Shown: piece by piece, positions 1 to 14,550 of the stretch | How the letters are laid out: each line of letters opens with the position of its first letter | Position numbering within the stretch: the stretch's first letter is position 1 | NCBI GenBank assembly: GCA_003116975.1 | Contig: BGKB01000118.1 | Span: 1-64,000 of the forward strand | Direction of reading: 5' to 3' | Length of the DNA stretch: 64,000 nucleotides | DNA from: Aurantiochytrium sp. KH105 | Lineage: Eukaryota > Sar > Bigyra > Thraustochytrida > Thraustochytriidae | Position numbers and translations under genes: made by a program | Notes under the pieces: model-generated | What the model saw: only the letters and a program-made list of their open reading frames with translations | What the model was told of the DNA's origin: nothing | Database searches by the model: none

Positions 1-1
1 A

Positions 2-259
2 AAGCCTCTCTCTGGTCAAGCCACTGCTGTTTTCATCCTAAACGACAACGAACCGTCTTCAGAAGACACTGTTGTTGTTCCAGTGGCTGATCTCGACCCT
101 CAGGGACATAGACCTAACTCTGCTTTCGATGTTTGGACAGGCAATGACGTGACCGCCAAGTTCTTCAATCCACGCAAGTCAAACCTTTCCTTCACTGTAA
201 AAGGCCACGCTTCAATTCTCATTGAGCAAAGATCGTCCATTTCTCAACAGGTACTCTAA
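2..259 (+). CDS. C-terminal end of a probable GH27 alpha-galactosidase (5' partial)
   Basis: An open frame enters from the left edge and gives 85 residues before TAA at 257-259. The order AVFILND..., a VPVADLD-like turn, FDVWTGNDV and a closing hydrophobic GHASILIE strand resembles the C-terminal beta-sandwich of GH27 alpha-galactosidases, which typically reads N-x-W-x-D-L-G, then a DLW motif, then HG-hydrophobic. Such enzymes remove terminal alpha-galactose and are usually secreted. The catalytic barrel would lie outside the window, so the family is inferred from this tail alone. A CAG|GTACTC splice-donor-like site overlaps the last codons (near 248-256), so another short exon cannot be excluded. 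Confidence 0.4.
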   Translation, partial: KPLSGQATAVFILNDNEPSSEDTVVVPVADLDPQGHRPNSAFDVWTGNDVTAKFFNPRKSNLSFTVKGHASILIEQRSSISQQVL

Positions 260-759
260 ACTTGAAGAATCTTTCGAAATTATTTGGTAGGTATTGTTTG
301 CATGCTTACCGGCTTCACAACCCGAAATCTACTCACTGTTGCGTTGTCTCTCTACCTAGACGACGTTGCGCAGGCAAAAGAGGAACCTGTCAGGAAAAAA
401 CAAACGCTCGGAGCAGTTTCAGGAAAGCCCGAAAAGTTTCGTTGCGATGCCTTAATTTCGTTGCAATCAGGCATCGCAGCACACCGAAATAGGTTCAAGA
501 GTTGTTTCACTGAGACAGATTTTGCCAGCGCACAAGCGTTGCAAATGTTTGATCGGTCCAAAACCCGATTAAAGGAAAGGTGAACCTCGTCTTGCTCGGG
601 CTCTGGACGGTGGAGCTCTATCCGCATTTGCGGCATCTGCTTCATGGCCTTCACGATAGCTCCTTAGCCGGATCTCGTAGAAGCTCCAAATACTGCGTGT
701 GCCGGCATTCCGAACCTCTCTCTGGCGGTCTTCTGGAAGAACACGTGCTCGCATCGACC
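260..759. other. Intergenic region without a convincing gene
   Basis: It lies between the 3' ends of two converging genes. Only short overlapping frames with no recognisable domain are present. It probably holds the two 3' UTRs. Confidence 0.5.
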
Positions 760-1935
760 CTATGTCCTCTTCTTTGTCGCACACTTACTCACTATATCCG
801 AAAGCCGCTGATACAGACAGTATGCTGGAAACCAAAAGTCGCGCATCTTCATGTGGTGGGCGGATGCGGACCCTACTGGATGGGTTGCAAACTTGCACGC
901 CCCCTTTAGCCAGTTCGCCAGCAATGTAGGGTTGCGCTCTTGCGTGGATTCCACGGCACACTCTTGGAAGGGCCGCCACGGCTTGGCGTCCCCGGGCCAA
1001 TGAAAAATGCCTACATCGGTCCAGGCGTGAACCGTTTCGCCACCGCGCGCGACATACGCGTTCCAGGTTGAGTTGAGCGGCGGGTCCATTTGATCCGAGC
1101 CGCAAAACAACGCGAGCGCGAATTGGTCGTTTAGTTTGTACTTGATATACGCTTCGGCAATTACTTTCGTATGGTAGAAGCTTCCTGGAGCGCGAAGTAC
1201 ATCCATATCCATAACAATGACCCCTGCATTCCAAAAGCCTCTGTAATGCACCCGCATCGCCGGCGGCAAGCCGTATTTGCCCCAGGAGGACTTGCGCGCT
1301 GACATGCCGCACGGAGAGTTCAGTCGGGTTTCGAACAAAAGCAAATGGAGATCAGCCGCCACGACCGTGTCCACGTCAATGTAAAGCACCCTTGAGACAG
1401 AGTCATCCAATAGGAAAGGTGCGAAGAGACGGGCCATCGTGACCCTTGATATATGCCAGGGGATGGATTTAGTCTTGTGGAACGTCTGGTCGAGAAGCTT
1501 CTTCACCTTCTCCCTGTATATCGAGAAGGAAAGGAGACGAAGCTCGTGGTATGTGATTAGCTGTTCGAGCTCCCGCACCACCATCGCTTCGTCTGTTTTG
1601 TTCCCGTCAAGCAGGATGTGGGCGTGGAGAGGCGTGCTCGGCCTGGTGAACACTCGCACGCTAAGTAGATTGACTTGCAGCTGATGCAGGTACGATGGAT
1701 CAATATTGTACAAGAGATGAAGGGTTCCGTTTGCGCTCCTATGGGCGCTACGGAGCTCTACTTCCCGCGAAAGTTCGTCCGAACGAGCTCCCTTGACGCT
1801 TTCCGTTGCGCCAACCCATGCTTCACCTCGTGGAAGCCCTCCTTGGGCGACGTCAGTTGAGCCGCTTATCCACGCCAAGTACGCGACAAGAAGGACGCAG
1901 GCCGCGGCGACGGAGACGAGCTTCACGTGGTCCAT
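760..1935 (-). CDS. GT8-family glycosyltransferase, type II Golgi membrane protein
   Basis: 391 residues starting at an ATG. Residues about 5-25 form one hydrophobic segment after a short N-terminus, the usual signal-anchor of a Golgi glycosyltransferase. The GT8 marks follow in order: an N-terminal LLYNID strand, the DxD metal/nucleotide-sugar motif in YIDVDTVV, a WNAGVIVMDMD strand, and a C-terminal HWPGDAKPW that corresponds to the H-x-x-G-x-x-KPW loop binding the UDP-sugar phosphates. It should transfer a sugar from UDP-sugar with retention onto a secretory glycan. Glucoside xylosyltransferases have a similar layout, but the donor and acceptor cannot be read from sequence. It is transcribed towards the window start, convergent with the alpha-galactosidase fragment. 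Confidence 0.85.
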   Translation of the reverse strand: MDHVKLVSVAAACVLLVAYLAWISGSTDVAQGGLPRGEAWVGATESVKGARSDELSREVELRSAHRSANGTLHLLYNIDPSYLHQLQVNLLSVRVFTRPSTPLHAHILLDGNKTDEAMVVRELEQLITYHELRLLSFSIYREKVKKLLDQTFHKTKSIPWHISRVTMARLFAPFLLDDSVSRVLYIDVDTVVAADLHLLLFETRLNSPCGMSARKSSWGKYGLPPAMRVHYRGFWNAGVIVMDMDVLRAPGSFYHTKVIAEAYIKYKLNDQFALALFCGSDQMDPPLNSTWNAYVARGGETVHAWTDVGIFHWPGDAKPWRPFQECAVESTQERNPTLLANWLKGACKFATHPVGSASAHHMKMRDFWFPAYCLYQRLSDIVSKCATKKRT

Positions 1936-2631
1936 CTGATCAGCAGCTATGCTTGTTCGGGTCTACGTAGAGGTGATGATGACTGAAAGTTGTTGTGCAA
2001 TGGTGTCGTCCACGTAAAAACCTATACCATGGTTACTCGCCTATAAATTCGCGTTTTTCGCAATAGCCTTTTTCGGGAAAATAAAATTTTCCCGATGAAG
2101 CCATCAAACTCCAAAATATAAGAAGGATGCATGAGAAACTTTCTCCCAGAGTGCTCGCTTGGTTGCCGCGTGACCCCCGGCCGGCCGAGGGTCAAACTTC
2201 GCTGGCCATCGCGCCGACCAGGCGCGCGCGACGAGTATACGCCTAGTACGCCGCGCGCGAGGTGCGCGGCGCGTGCGAGGTGCGCGTCAGGTACGCAACC
2301 CGCACCGCGCAGCTGGGACACGGCCCCGGAGGTCGGCGCGGCACGGCGTGGCACGGCTGCATGGCGCCGGCGCGGCCTGCAGCAGCCACAAATGGAGAAG
2401 CAGCCTGGAGCGCGGGGCGGAGGCGGCTGGGAAGGAGGCGGAGGAGGCGGAGCTGGTGCTGCGCTGGAGCTGCGCTGGAGCTGCGCTGGAGCTAGGGCGC
2501 TAGAGATAGGGCGGAAGCTGGGGCCGAGCTGGAGGCGAGCCAAGGGGCGCCGCGGCCGCGCGTATCCGTCTGCAGCGGTAGCAGGGCCCGGGGCAGTCGT
2601 GGCGCGACGGGCCGAGCGAGCGAGCGAGAGA

Positions 2632-2686
<55 letters not shown>

Positions 2687-4727
2687 TTGCTGCTTGCTGC
2701 GCGGCCTGCTTCAAACGAAGATGGTCCAGGGACGCTGGTTCGAGCGCTCGCGCCGCCTCCACAAGCGCAGCAGGAGCAGGCAGGCGGCGCTGCTCGAGCG
2801 CGGGCCGCGAACGCCGCGCAAGCTCGGCTCGGCTCGCCTCAGCTCGGCACTCGCGGAGCCGCGTAGGCGCCGGGAGGACGCAATGGTGGAAAAGGAGGGG
2901 AAATGCGAGCAGGGAAAGGAAGGAGAGCGAGCTGCCGCATCGTTCTCACCTCGCGGCGCGTGCGCCTGCGCCTGCACCTGCACCGGTGAAAGCCAGAATG
3001 CCTCAGATTTTCACACGTGAAAAGGGGGAAATAATTTTTATTTTATTTTATTTTGACCGTCTCCACGTAAGACCAGGAGACGATTTCCCATATTGGTGTA
3101 CGGAGATTTGGCACTCGCGATATTCCGCACTTCAGCCAATCGCCTCGCCGGCGCGCAGGCTCGCTCCGCCGCCGCCTGGCTGCCCAGAACACCCGGCGGC
3201 ACGGCCGTGCAAGCCTTCGTTGTAAAGTTGTGTCACCCCCCTTTTTTCACCTCATGCGTCTAATCATCGACGATGGACCAGCGCAGAACTGCGCGAAAGG
3301 GCGACTTTGCGCGGGCTTTGCGACCGTGTTTGCGGAGGAGACTGCCGCGCAGCTGGGCTAGATGCCAGGCAGAGGCAAGGAAACGCGTGGAGAAGACAAA
3401 CTTGCTGTTAAATATCGTTGTTGGTCGGTTTTGCTTGCATTTTGCGAAATTTGGTCTTCACGTTGACAATCTTTGCCTTGATCTGGGTCTCTGTAGGGAA
3501 GCTAGCTGGCTTGGGCTCAACGTGTTGATCAAGAAAAGTCTGCATGATTTGCTTGGGGGTCTTGCTTGGGTGTCTTGCTTGGGTTCGTGACCGTAAGAAG
3601 TTGAATCTCGCTGGCAGATTTGGCTTCNGCCGCGGTCTGCGAAACGCAAGTGCGGATTTTCGGGTCTGTCAAATCTCCGTATATTTTTGCTCCTGCTCTT
3701 ATAAAAAGACGGTCTTAAATTAATTAATTTTTAAAAAAAAATGTTTGAGTAGATCACCAGGACACTGACCAATCTAATCCGAATTTCTGCACGCGCACTG
3801 CTCCTGCTCCTGCTCGCAGGCGTGAGTCATAAGCAGGGCGAGGCTTCTTCCTAGTCTCCCGCGCAGGCTCGCAGGCGGCGACACCGCGGGGGTGCAGACT
3901 GCCTGGGAGCAGGCCGTCCGGCGAACGGACAACTGCAAGCGGGGCGCGTGACCAATCAGGAGCTCTGGCTTGCTGCGGCTTGGCTCCCTCCTGCAAGCAG
4001 CAGCTGCAGCGGCTGCTGCAAGGAAGTAGTTACAGAGGTTTTGTCTGATGGCAAGCTTGAAAACGAGAAGGTCGCAAGGATTGAATAGTGGTGCTGGTCG
4101 CGTTCCTATCAGCTTGGCGGCTAGCTGCTGCTGGTCACCATCGCATGCGCAACGTGATGACGAAAGTCGTTGTTGCTGTCGGTCACAAGACTTACCTTCT
4201 TTTTGGATTGGACGCACGCTTGAAATTGTCGTGGGCGCCCACCTGGCGCACGCCCCATTTGTGAAAATTGCACTGGCGGAAGCGCACACGTCGGCTTTTT
4301 CCTCTGTCAGAAAGTTGCAATGCACCTGAGCAGCGAGGGAAATTTGTTTGATCAATCCGTTTTGGAAAAAGCAGCAGATTGAGAGTTGTTGCGCGCATAC
4401 TGACAGTGAGGGAGTCTCCATTCGTGCCTTTGACTTACTGTTACAAGTCGGAGAAACTGGCAACCTGATTAGGCAGATTAGTATGCGACATTGATGGACT
4501 GATTGGTGTGTGCACACGTTGCACACCGTCTACAAGTCAGCGCAGACGAAAATCCTGGTAGTATTTTTTCCCTGAGGCAAATTGCGTAGCTACCAAGACG
4601 CCTAAAGTACACCCACGCAGTTCGAGTGCGCACGCATCCCTTCGAGGGTCAAAGCAAACTCGGAACGTGGCAAGCTCTTGACCAATAAAACGCAAAGTAG
4701 CACAGAAGCGCAGGGTTTAAGACGAAG
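1936..4727. other. Long repeat-rich intergenic region
   Basis: 2.8 kb between two divergently transcribed genes. Several open frames cross it, but their translations are low-complexity (Arg/Ala/Gly or Ser/Leu runs from GA, GC and GCG tracts) and hold no domain. It includes a GAGC/TG/GA compound repeat, an ATTTT repeat near 3031-3054 and an undetermined base N at 3628. The half next to 4727 probably holds the promoter and 5' UTR of the PAN protein gene. Confidence 0.5.
2612..2683. repeat. Compound microsatellite (GAGC)n-(TG)n-(GA)n
   Basis: A GAGC run, then about eight TG units, then about nineteen GA units, uninterrupted. It lies in the gap upstream of both the GT8 gene and the PAN protein gene. 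An 11-bp TGCGCTGGAGC unit is repeated about three times just before it (about 2459-2491). Confidence 0.9.
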
Positions 4728-7700
4728 ATGAGATCGAACGCGAGCGCCCTTGCGGCGCTCGTGCTGATCGCTGGTGTTGCGAGAGTCAATAGTCTTAAAA
4801 TCCAGAAAGTTGCAGACCGAGTGAGTATGATGGACAGGTTCCCGGGGTGCGTTATCCTTGGTCACCCCGGATATCCCACTCCAGAGGAGGTTGAAACTGA
4901 GGAAATACGGGACCTCAGCGCAGCAGAATGCCGCGCAACGTGTCTTGAGCGCTGGAAGACGTCGTCCTATCGTGGTATCTGGGTCACAGGGTCTACGGTG
5001 GAACCCGACTACAGCGCAACCTTTCGCCACGAAACCTGCTATCTTGTTGATCGGAACTACCAGGATGTCGGACAAACCTGCACGATGAATAGTGACACGG
5101 GAGATCTTGGAGAGTTTGAACAGGAACATATTGCTTACTGGAGAGTGTATCCTTGCTACAGCGGGAGTCTTCACGACGGTAACCTCGACAGCGATGGGAC
5201 CGTGCCAGCTTTCACGAGCGTCTCCTTTCAAGATGCTACCTACGAGCAGGACTTTTCGTCCTCACGAGCCAAGGCTGGTCTTCCTGACCGAATCGACGTG
5301 AGCATCCGGAGTGACGGGCCTTACATTTGCAGATGGGCGCATGACAATCAAGACAGTGCCGAGGCTGATGTCTCTGACTATGAGCCATGCCTTAGCTGGA
5401 AACACGAAAATCCCGACGACATCGACATTTGCACGCTTTACTCTACCCCGCCTTACGAGAGTCCTTTCTATCCTCCAACGGATGCGATTCATTCTAGGGT
5501 CTCTGGGCTGATGTATTGCAACAAAGACTTTTCCGAAGACACCGCAATTCGAATGACCAGTCTGTATGACGAGCCGGGCTGCATGAAGCCGCATTATAAT
5601 TGGGGAATCAATATGAAGGGAGTGGAAGTGGAGAACCCTCATGATTGCCGACGCAAGTGTCAGGAAGATGACAACTGTGTTTTGTTCGTTTTCAATGCAA
5701 GTTCGCGAAGCTGCTATCTTAAAACCGCGGAGGATTTTATGAACGAAACATCCACTGTGGATACTTACGCAGGCACAAAGGATTGCCATACATGCTCCCC
5801 TGGCTACTACATCACCAACACTGAGCCTGCAAATGGGGTCGACAGTTGCGAACCGTGTCAAATCGGCTACTTTTGCGTCGACGGTGAAATGGAGGTGTGT
5901 CAGGGTGGAAATTACTGCGGTGAGCTTGCCACGGCTGCGCTCGCGGCTCCGAGCGATGAAAAGCAATGCTCTGAGGACCGCAGCGGTACCGGGTGCGAAC
6001 ACGAGGTCTGTCGGGACTCCGCGCTCGGAAACTATCTCGGGTCACTGAACTACACTCAGGACCCTGACAGCTTTGACTTCTCCAACTACGCAATCCCGAC
6101 TATTGACGACGAGGAGGGTGGCTGGGATCTGGCCCAAGAGTTGATTGATGACTCTGACTCCATTCATATCAAGGTCACATTCAAGAATATGATCAAAATG
6201 AACATCGTAGAGGTGTATACCTTGACCATCCCAGACAGCGACTTTAGTGAGCACTGGGATAACCCTACATTTAGCTGCGATGAACCAGGCGTCACGTCCA
6301 AGATCTTTCCGGTGAAGGCCGAGGACTTTTCCGTCGGCGATAACGTCACGGCTTGTCTGCGGCTGTTTTGGACCAAAGGAAACAAGTTTTCCGAGTGGGA
6401 TGACGTTAACACTGAATCGAGCAAAGAAAAAGAGACTGCGAAAAACTGCGTTACGCGGACACTCAAGTTCCATGCTGGCGGCAACTTTTTCGTCTCGGAC
6501 ATTAGCGGTAATCCCAGAGCCGAGCGGTAATCCCAGAGCCGAGGGCGTGGTCATCTTTTTCAAAGTCGGCGAGGAAGGCGAGGAACAGTACGTGGTCACC
6601 GACGCCACCAGTCGAGTCTTTGGCGACCTCTTTGACAGCTCTTTGACAGCTCGCGATGTTGATTCTACCGTGACCATCATCAATGCAAGTTTGCCCGACA
6701 CAGACACCGATATCAGACTGTGCCCGGACGAAGAGGAAAGCGAGTGCTCGCTGGAGACGGTCCGAGAGCTTGGCAATACGTACACGATTGAGCACCTCAA
6801 GACGCGCAAGATCCAACTCGTCGATATCATGAGCCGCGCGCTTTCCGGAACCGTTCTGCAATCCTTTAATGATGGCAGCGACTCTTGCCAGGTCTCTGGC
6901 GTGACCGTGGAAGCTTTCAACGTCGATGCTGACAGCAGTGCAAGCGCCATTGCTACCAATGTAACTTCGGACGACGGCACATTCGTCCTGAACGTGCCAA
7001 CTAACACCCAGGTCAGACTGGAGTTTGCCCTCGACAATCACACCTTTACTATCGTGAGTATTGCCGGCGCAGGGCTTTTGGACGAGGATGGCGTAGAGGT
7101 GAGCGACGCCATCGAGGGCATCGAGGTTCAGGACACCACGATGCAAGACTTTAATTTTCGCGTCGCGGCCACCTTGTGCGACATTCCCGTCGGTCAAGTC
7201 GATATCACGCTCTGGGTGAAAGCGTGTCCTTCCGTCGAGCTTACCATGACCACGACGGAGGTGGAGACGACTTTTTCCCTTCCTGCAGCCAACTACTCGC
7301 GAACGATGAGCTCTTTGACGTGATCATTGAGGGAGGAAGCACGATCGAGTTTGAGATCAAGTCCCAGCAGTGGTTTGCCATGGGCGACGGAAGCCCGCAA
7401 TTCTGCGGGACACTTCCAGACGGAACCACGGTCGAGATCACGAGCGAGCTTGCTCCCTCGCTTGACGTCGGGTGCGACGCAAACGATCCATGCGAGACGG
7501 CTTTTGTGATTGCCGAGATCAATGCACAAATCCGATCTGCGGTTTTCGCAAGCGTTGTTGCTGGCGAGCCGCAGGCCCCACTGGACGACGGCGATACCCA
7601 TGCGCTGAGCGAGTTTTTCGTGCGCAACGTGGCGTTCCGAGTGCGCAACGAGGACCTTTGGGCCAGCACCACGGTAGGTCTCGACAGCACCCTGCGTGCG

Positions 7701-10245
7701 CTTGTTCTCGGAGACAAGACGCTGAGCGAGGACGCCACGATCGCCTTTGCCAGCGAGGACTCGACTCCCTTGCAGTATCTCTACTCTCCACCGGGAGGCG
7801 TCGGCTCGTTTGCGTCGCTAGAGTTCGAAGGCTCTTACTCGATCGAGAAGACCAACGAGGTCAGGGTTGAAAATGAGGCTGGGGTGAACGTCGGGGTCAC
7901 CATTTCAGCCAGCGTTTCATCGTCATTCGGCTCTGTGAAGACGAGCGCAGGGTTTGAGACTGAGGCGATCGGGACGTTTGTCAGCTCCTATGATAACAAG
8001 GCGACGATGACGACGGAATCGCGCGTATGGTCTCTGGAAACGTACAGCGACGCTCCGGGCCGCGACAGCGACCTCGTCATGTTCATGGGCAGCGTGGCCA
8101 AGTTTCTGGAGGCTGTGCATATTTCGCTTGATCCGGACACCTGCAAGATCACCTCGGCAAATACCATCAACTGGGGCAACCAAGTGTCTTCCCTGGTCAT
8201 TTACACGCGCAGTTCGTGCGAGAACTCGCTCGACCAGATCGAGAAGACTATCCAGAACGTGGACGAGACGCCAGACCTGGCTATCCAGGCCCAGCTCGAG
8301 CGCTCGCGCTGGCTCTCTCTCTTGCAGCACTGGGATGACGACTACCAGGCGGCTCTCAACACGCCTGCCAGCATTCTCCAAGGCAGCAACGTTCTCTCGC
8401 TGAGCGGGGGGCGTCGTATTCCGTCGCCGAGGCCATATCGAGCGAGGTGAGCGCCGTGACGGACTACACTTTGTACTCGGGCTCTCTTTCTCTCAGCCTG
8501 AGCACCAGCGTCACCGCAAGTGTGTCGGCCAACCTCTGGTTCGTCTCGGTTCAGGGCTCCACGGAGGTCTCAGCGGGAGCTTCCTTCAAGACGACCGGCT
8601 CTGTGGAGCGCGTTACGACCAAGAGCGGGGGCCTGTCTACGTCGATCAGCACAAGCGTCGAGGTCGACGACTCCAATGAGATTTGTCTCGAGTTCTTTCG
8701 TTCTCCGTTCAGCGGCACTCACGTGTATCGCGTGTGCGGAGGCCGGACCTCGTGTCCCCACATTCCCGGCACTGCGAGGTCCTTGCGCTCTCGTACGATG
8801 AAGAGCCGGCCGAGGAGCTGACGGAGAACACGGGCAGCTTTTCGTTTCTGATCGACACGTCATCGATGACAGACAGCGACGAGGAGATCACGGTGGCCAT
8901 CTCGGTAGACGCGCAGAGCATGACGGGACGAGTGGCGTACCGTATCGGTGCCTCGAGTCTCAATCAGCCCGTCGAGGTCACGATGGACGCCCGCACGGTG
9001 CTCCCGGTGACTGTCTTTTACGAGCGACTTGATGAGCGCGTCCGCTCAACGACGGTCACCATCAAGGTCGCTTCGGCCTGCGACGAGGGGATCTCGCGCA
9101 CGTTGCCCTTCGAGCTCAACTGGGCCTCGACTTGCCCCACGATCAGCTGGTCGGGGGCTTTGGAGGAGCCCACCGCGACGTGGGCGTTGTCGTCGGTCTC
9201 GACGACGATGCCGATTGCCTTTTCGCGCGGACCTGCCGCGAATGCCTTGGTGAGCTCGACAGTGACGCTGTGGGCAGTGCGGTACGACGGCAGCGCGACG
9301 GTTGGCGATTGGTTTCGCGTGGCAGTGTTTGCGTCCGGATCTTCGTCCCTGACGTTGAGCGCGGCCCAGCTCGGCGCAGCGTCGGCGTCCAAGGGCTCCT
9401 TTCTCTTGGAGCTGCGCGCGGCGTGCGCCGAGGGCGAGCGCGCTGCGGGCTCGTCGCGATCCAGTCGGCGTCTCGGTGTCCTCGATACCACTGGACCTGC
9501 TCTCATGGCCTGGTCTCCTTCGAGCAAGGTGCGCGTGGCGGCATCCTCGTTTCCTGTGGCCAACTTTCGCTTTGACGAGCCCGTGGACTGTGGCCACGCA
9601 GACCTCGAGGCGACCGTCACCGACGCCACAGGAGAGCTCGTTGCGGAGACCAACATTACGTGCTCGTCGCGGCTCTACGATTTGACCGTGGTGATGGAGA
9701 CTGCCGACGCGGCCGCGGTAGCGCTGTGGAGCAACACGACCGCCACACTTGAGCTTCGGGGCGTGCATGATCTCTATGGCAATGTCGCAGAGGTAATTAC
9801 CGCAGGTGGAGCTCGCCGTGTGCTCGCTGAAGGCAGCATGAGCAAGACGTTTGTAATCCCCGAACTTCCGGAGCACAGTGAAGACACGACGACTCTGGCC
9901 AAGTGGGGCGTTCAGAGCATGGAGGAAAGGCAGGAAGTGGCCGCGGCCGTGTACGCGCGCATCCTTCCAAGCGACCAGCCTGTTGCCTCGACGTACGTGG
10001 AGGACGACGATGAAGACACTGACGCGAGCGACGAGAGCTCGCCAATGCTCGCAATTGGACTCGGCGTGGCGGCTGGAGCGGTTGTAGTGGCAGCTGCTGC
10101 CTTCGTGGTCCTTCGCCGCCGTCGTCGCAGCAGGAGCAGCAGCGGACGCCAGACCCCACAACGCTCTAGCGGTGATGCCACAGCAGTGGGGACCGATGTC
10201 TACGCCAAGGTCGAGGCCTCCAACCCAATTTACGCGGCAGCGTAA
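4728..10245 (+). CDS. Giant PAN-domain type I membrane protein, reading frame broken four times
   Basis: From ATG 4728 (signal peptide, residues about 1-22) to TAA 10243 the coding signal continues through five overlapping frames. The breaks are a 19-bp tandem duplication at 6504-6541 (stop TAA 6528), and apparent one-base losses near 7291-7302, in the G6 run 8406-8411 and near 8771-8774. Allowing for these, the product would be about 1833 residues. It begins with two PAN/apple-like cysteine modules (about 41-118 and 285-353) and a cysteine-rich segment (353-397). A long extracellular beta-rich region follows, then one transmembrane helix before an Arg cluster and a short tail ending in an NPIY motif. 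Clean protein sequence persists on both sides of every break, so this is either a recent pseudogene or a locus with assembly errors. Role unknown; adhesion or recognition at the cell surface is an inference. Confidence 0.65.
6504..6541 (+). repeat. 19-bp tandem duplication that breaks the PAN-protein frame
   Basis: Two exact copies of a 19-bp unit (6504-6522 and 6523-6541) sit side by side inside the coding region. Nineteen is not a multiple of three, so the second copy shifts the frame and exposes TAA at 6528-6530. Counting only one copy joins ...ISGNPRAE to GVVIFFKV without a gap. Confidence 0.9.
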
Positions 10246-10570
10246 AACGGGTATTTTTTCCTTCTATTTCGCTGCCTCCCAAACATCGCAGACACTTCCA
10301 TCAATCTCGTTCTCAATTTCTTTTAGATCAAGAGATAAATTTGTTTTTCGTTGTCGAGCTTTTGTGTTGGGGTCTTGAAGCGAATGGGTTTGCTTGCCCC
10401 TGCATCGTAAAGCAGTTTGTGAGATTTTGAGTCTAGGCGCTACATTTTGAGCCAAAATCTGCGTCAAGCACCACCCCCACCCCTTCTTCCCCGAAAAAAA
10501 TAGAAATACGCGCAAGGCATTGTTGGTGTGTTGTCATTGCCCTGATTTTAGTAAAAATATTTCGAGAAGC
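10246..10570. other. Convergent 3' intergenic region
   Basis: 325 bp between the stops of the PAN protein (+) and the AMPK alpha gene (-). It is AT-richer than the flanks and has a pyrimidine run ending in GAAAAAAA near 10480-10500. No gene seen. Confidence 0.5.
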
Positions 10571-13545
<2,975 letters not shown>

Positions 13546-14550
13546 TCAAAACCAAATGGAGCCGGAGATACTCCGATGACTTCCTACACTCCGACGACTT
13601 GCGGCGCGCTGCATTGCAGTTGAATAGTACATGTCGTCAAGAACATTGAGGTACACCTCATCAAGGGCCTGGCGCCGCGAGTACGTGCGAACTTGAGGTG
13701 ACTTGGAAACGCAGCGATCTCGGAGTGTGGCACGAGCGGAATCGCCTAGCCAAGCAGGGTTCTCCTTGGCTTTTGTCGGTAGGAATACAAGTTGTTTTTT
13801 GGTACATGTCCCATTTTGTTCTGCCGGTGCTTCGGGTAATTGTGCTGGTGCTGATGCTGGTGCTGATCTTGTTGCTGTTTCTGTTGCTGAAGGTTGTGGC
13901 GATCCTGAGCAAGTTCTTCGCGCACGCTGCCTCCCCGATTGGCGTTGCCGGGTCCGACTCGATACACGCCTTGGTGATTTGTTCTGGATAAGAGATTGTT
14001 GAATCGAAGGCTTGGGTGCGGACTTTAGTTTCGACATTGTGGCTAATGTTGCCGCCAGCTCTTCTGCCTTTGACGTCATCTTCTCGACTGCACTATTGTG
14101 CTTATACAATCTCAAAGGGCGTTTGCGAGCAGGCACAAGGTCTGCAATGGCAAATGGCATTGTTTTCCTCGTCTTGGACCTTCCCGAGGACTTCACAACA
14201 CGGGCAGACATTCGCTGCGCAGAGGTCGTTCGGAGAATGGCTGCGCGAAGCGGGAGGCTGGAGCCATTCCGAGAGAGTTTCTCCGTTTGCTGTGCACACC
14301 CTCGCGCAAGAGCGGCCTCCCGTGCAACACGCGCTGGCGTGCGGCGTAGTTTCGCGAGTTGCAGTTGCGGTACAGGCGCGTAAAGCGCCGTCTCGCGTGT
14401 TGCCTCGTGATCCCCATGTTCATCTTCTGCAGAGCCACTGCTCCGCAACCGACTGCGCGAGCGGTGTGCGCGGGCGCGGCGCGCGCTCAGGCTTTGACAT
14501 GAGCGCCTGCTCGTCGCGACAGTGGTCTTTTCGCGGCGCGAAGAAACCAT
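13546..14550 (-). CDS. Basic hypothetical protein
   Basis: 334 residues from an ATG. Very rich in Arg, Ser, Ala and Gln, with Q/P-rich stretches in the middle and a more ordered C-terminus (a LDEVYLNVLDDMYYS segment followed by a basic S/R-rich end). No domain is recognised. Composition and basic clusters suggest a disordered nuclear or nucleic-acid-associated protein, but that is inference. An overlapping plus-strand frame (14016-14705) is shorter and less protein-like. The gene points towards AMPK alpha and is divergent from the first trypsin, 2 kb away. Confidence 0.5.
   Translation of the reverse strand: MVSSRREKTTVATSRRSCQSLSARRARAHRSRSRLRSSGSAEDEHGDHEATRETALYAPVPQLQLAKLRRTPARVAREAALARGCAQQTEKLSRNGSSLPLRAAILRTTSAQRMSARVVKSSGRSKTRKTMPFAIADLVPARKRPLRLYKHNSAVEKMTSKAEELAATLATMSKLKSAPKPSIQQSLIQNKSPRRVSSRTRQRQSGRQRARRTCSGSPQPSATETATRSAPASAPAQLPEAPAEQNGTCTKKQLVFLPTKAKENPAWLGDSARATLRDRCVSKSPQVRTYSRRQALDEVYLNVLDDMYYSTAMQRAASRRSVGSHRSISGSIWF

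Noticed and set aside
2022-2762. 246-codon minus-strand open frame with Ser-Leu and Thr-His runs
   Set aside because: It is the complement of the GA/TG microsatellite and has no protein-like region.
2131-3225. 364-codon plus-strand open frame
   Set aside because: The translation is Arg/Ala/Gly/Glu low complexity from GA and GC-rich repeats with no domain; it is open because of base composition.
3774-4526. 250-codon minus-strand open frame
   Set aside because: Odd composition, a poly-Ala run from a GCT tract, and no domain; it sits in the presumed promoter of the PAN gene.
9046-10161. 371-codon minus-strand frame
   Set aside because: It is the shadow of the PAN protein's C-terminal coding region, where transmembrane helix and tail are clear on the plus strand.
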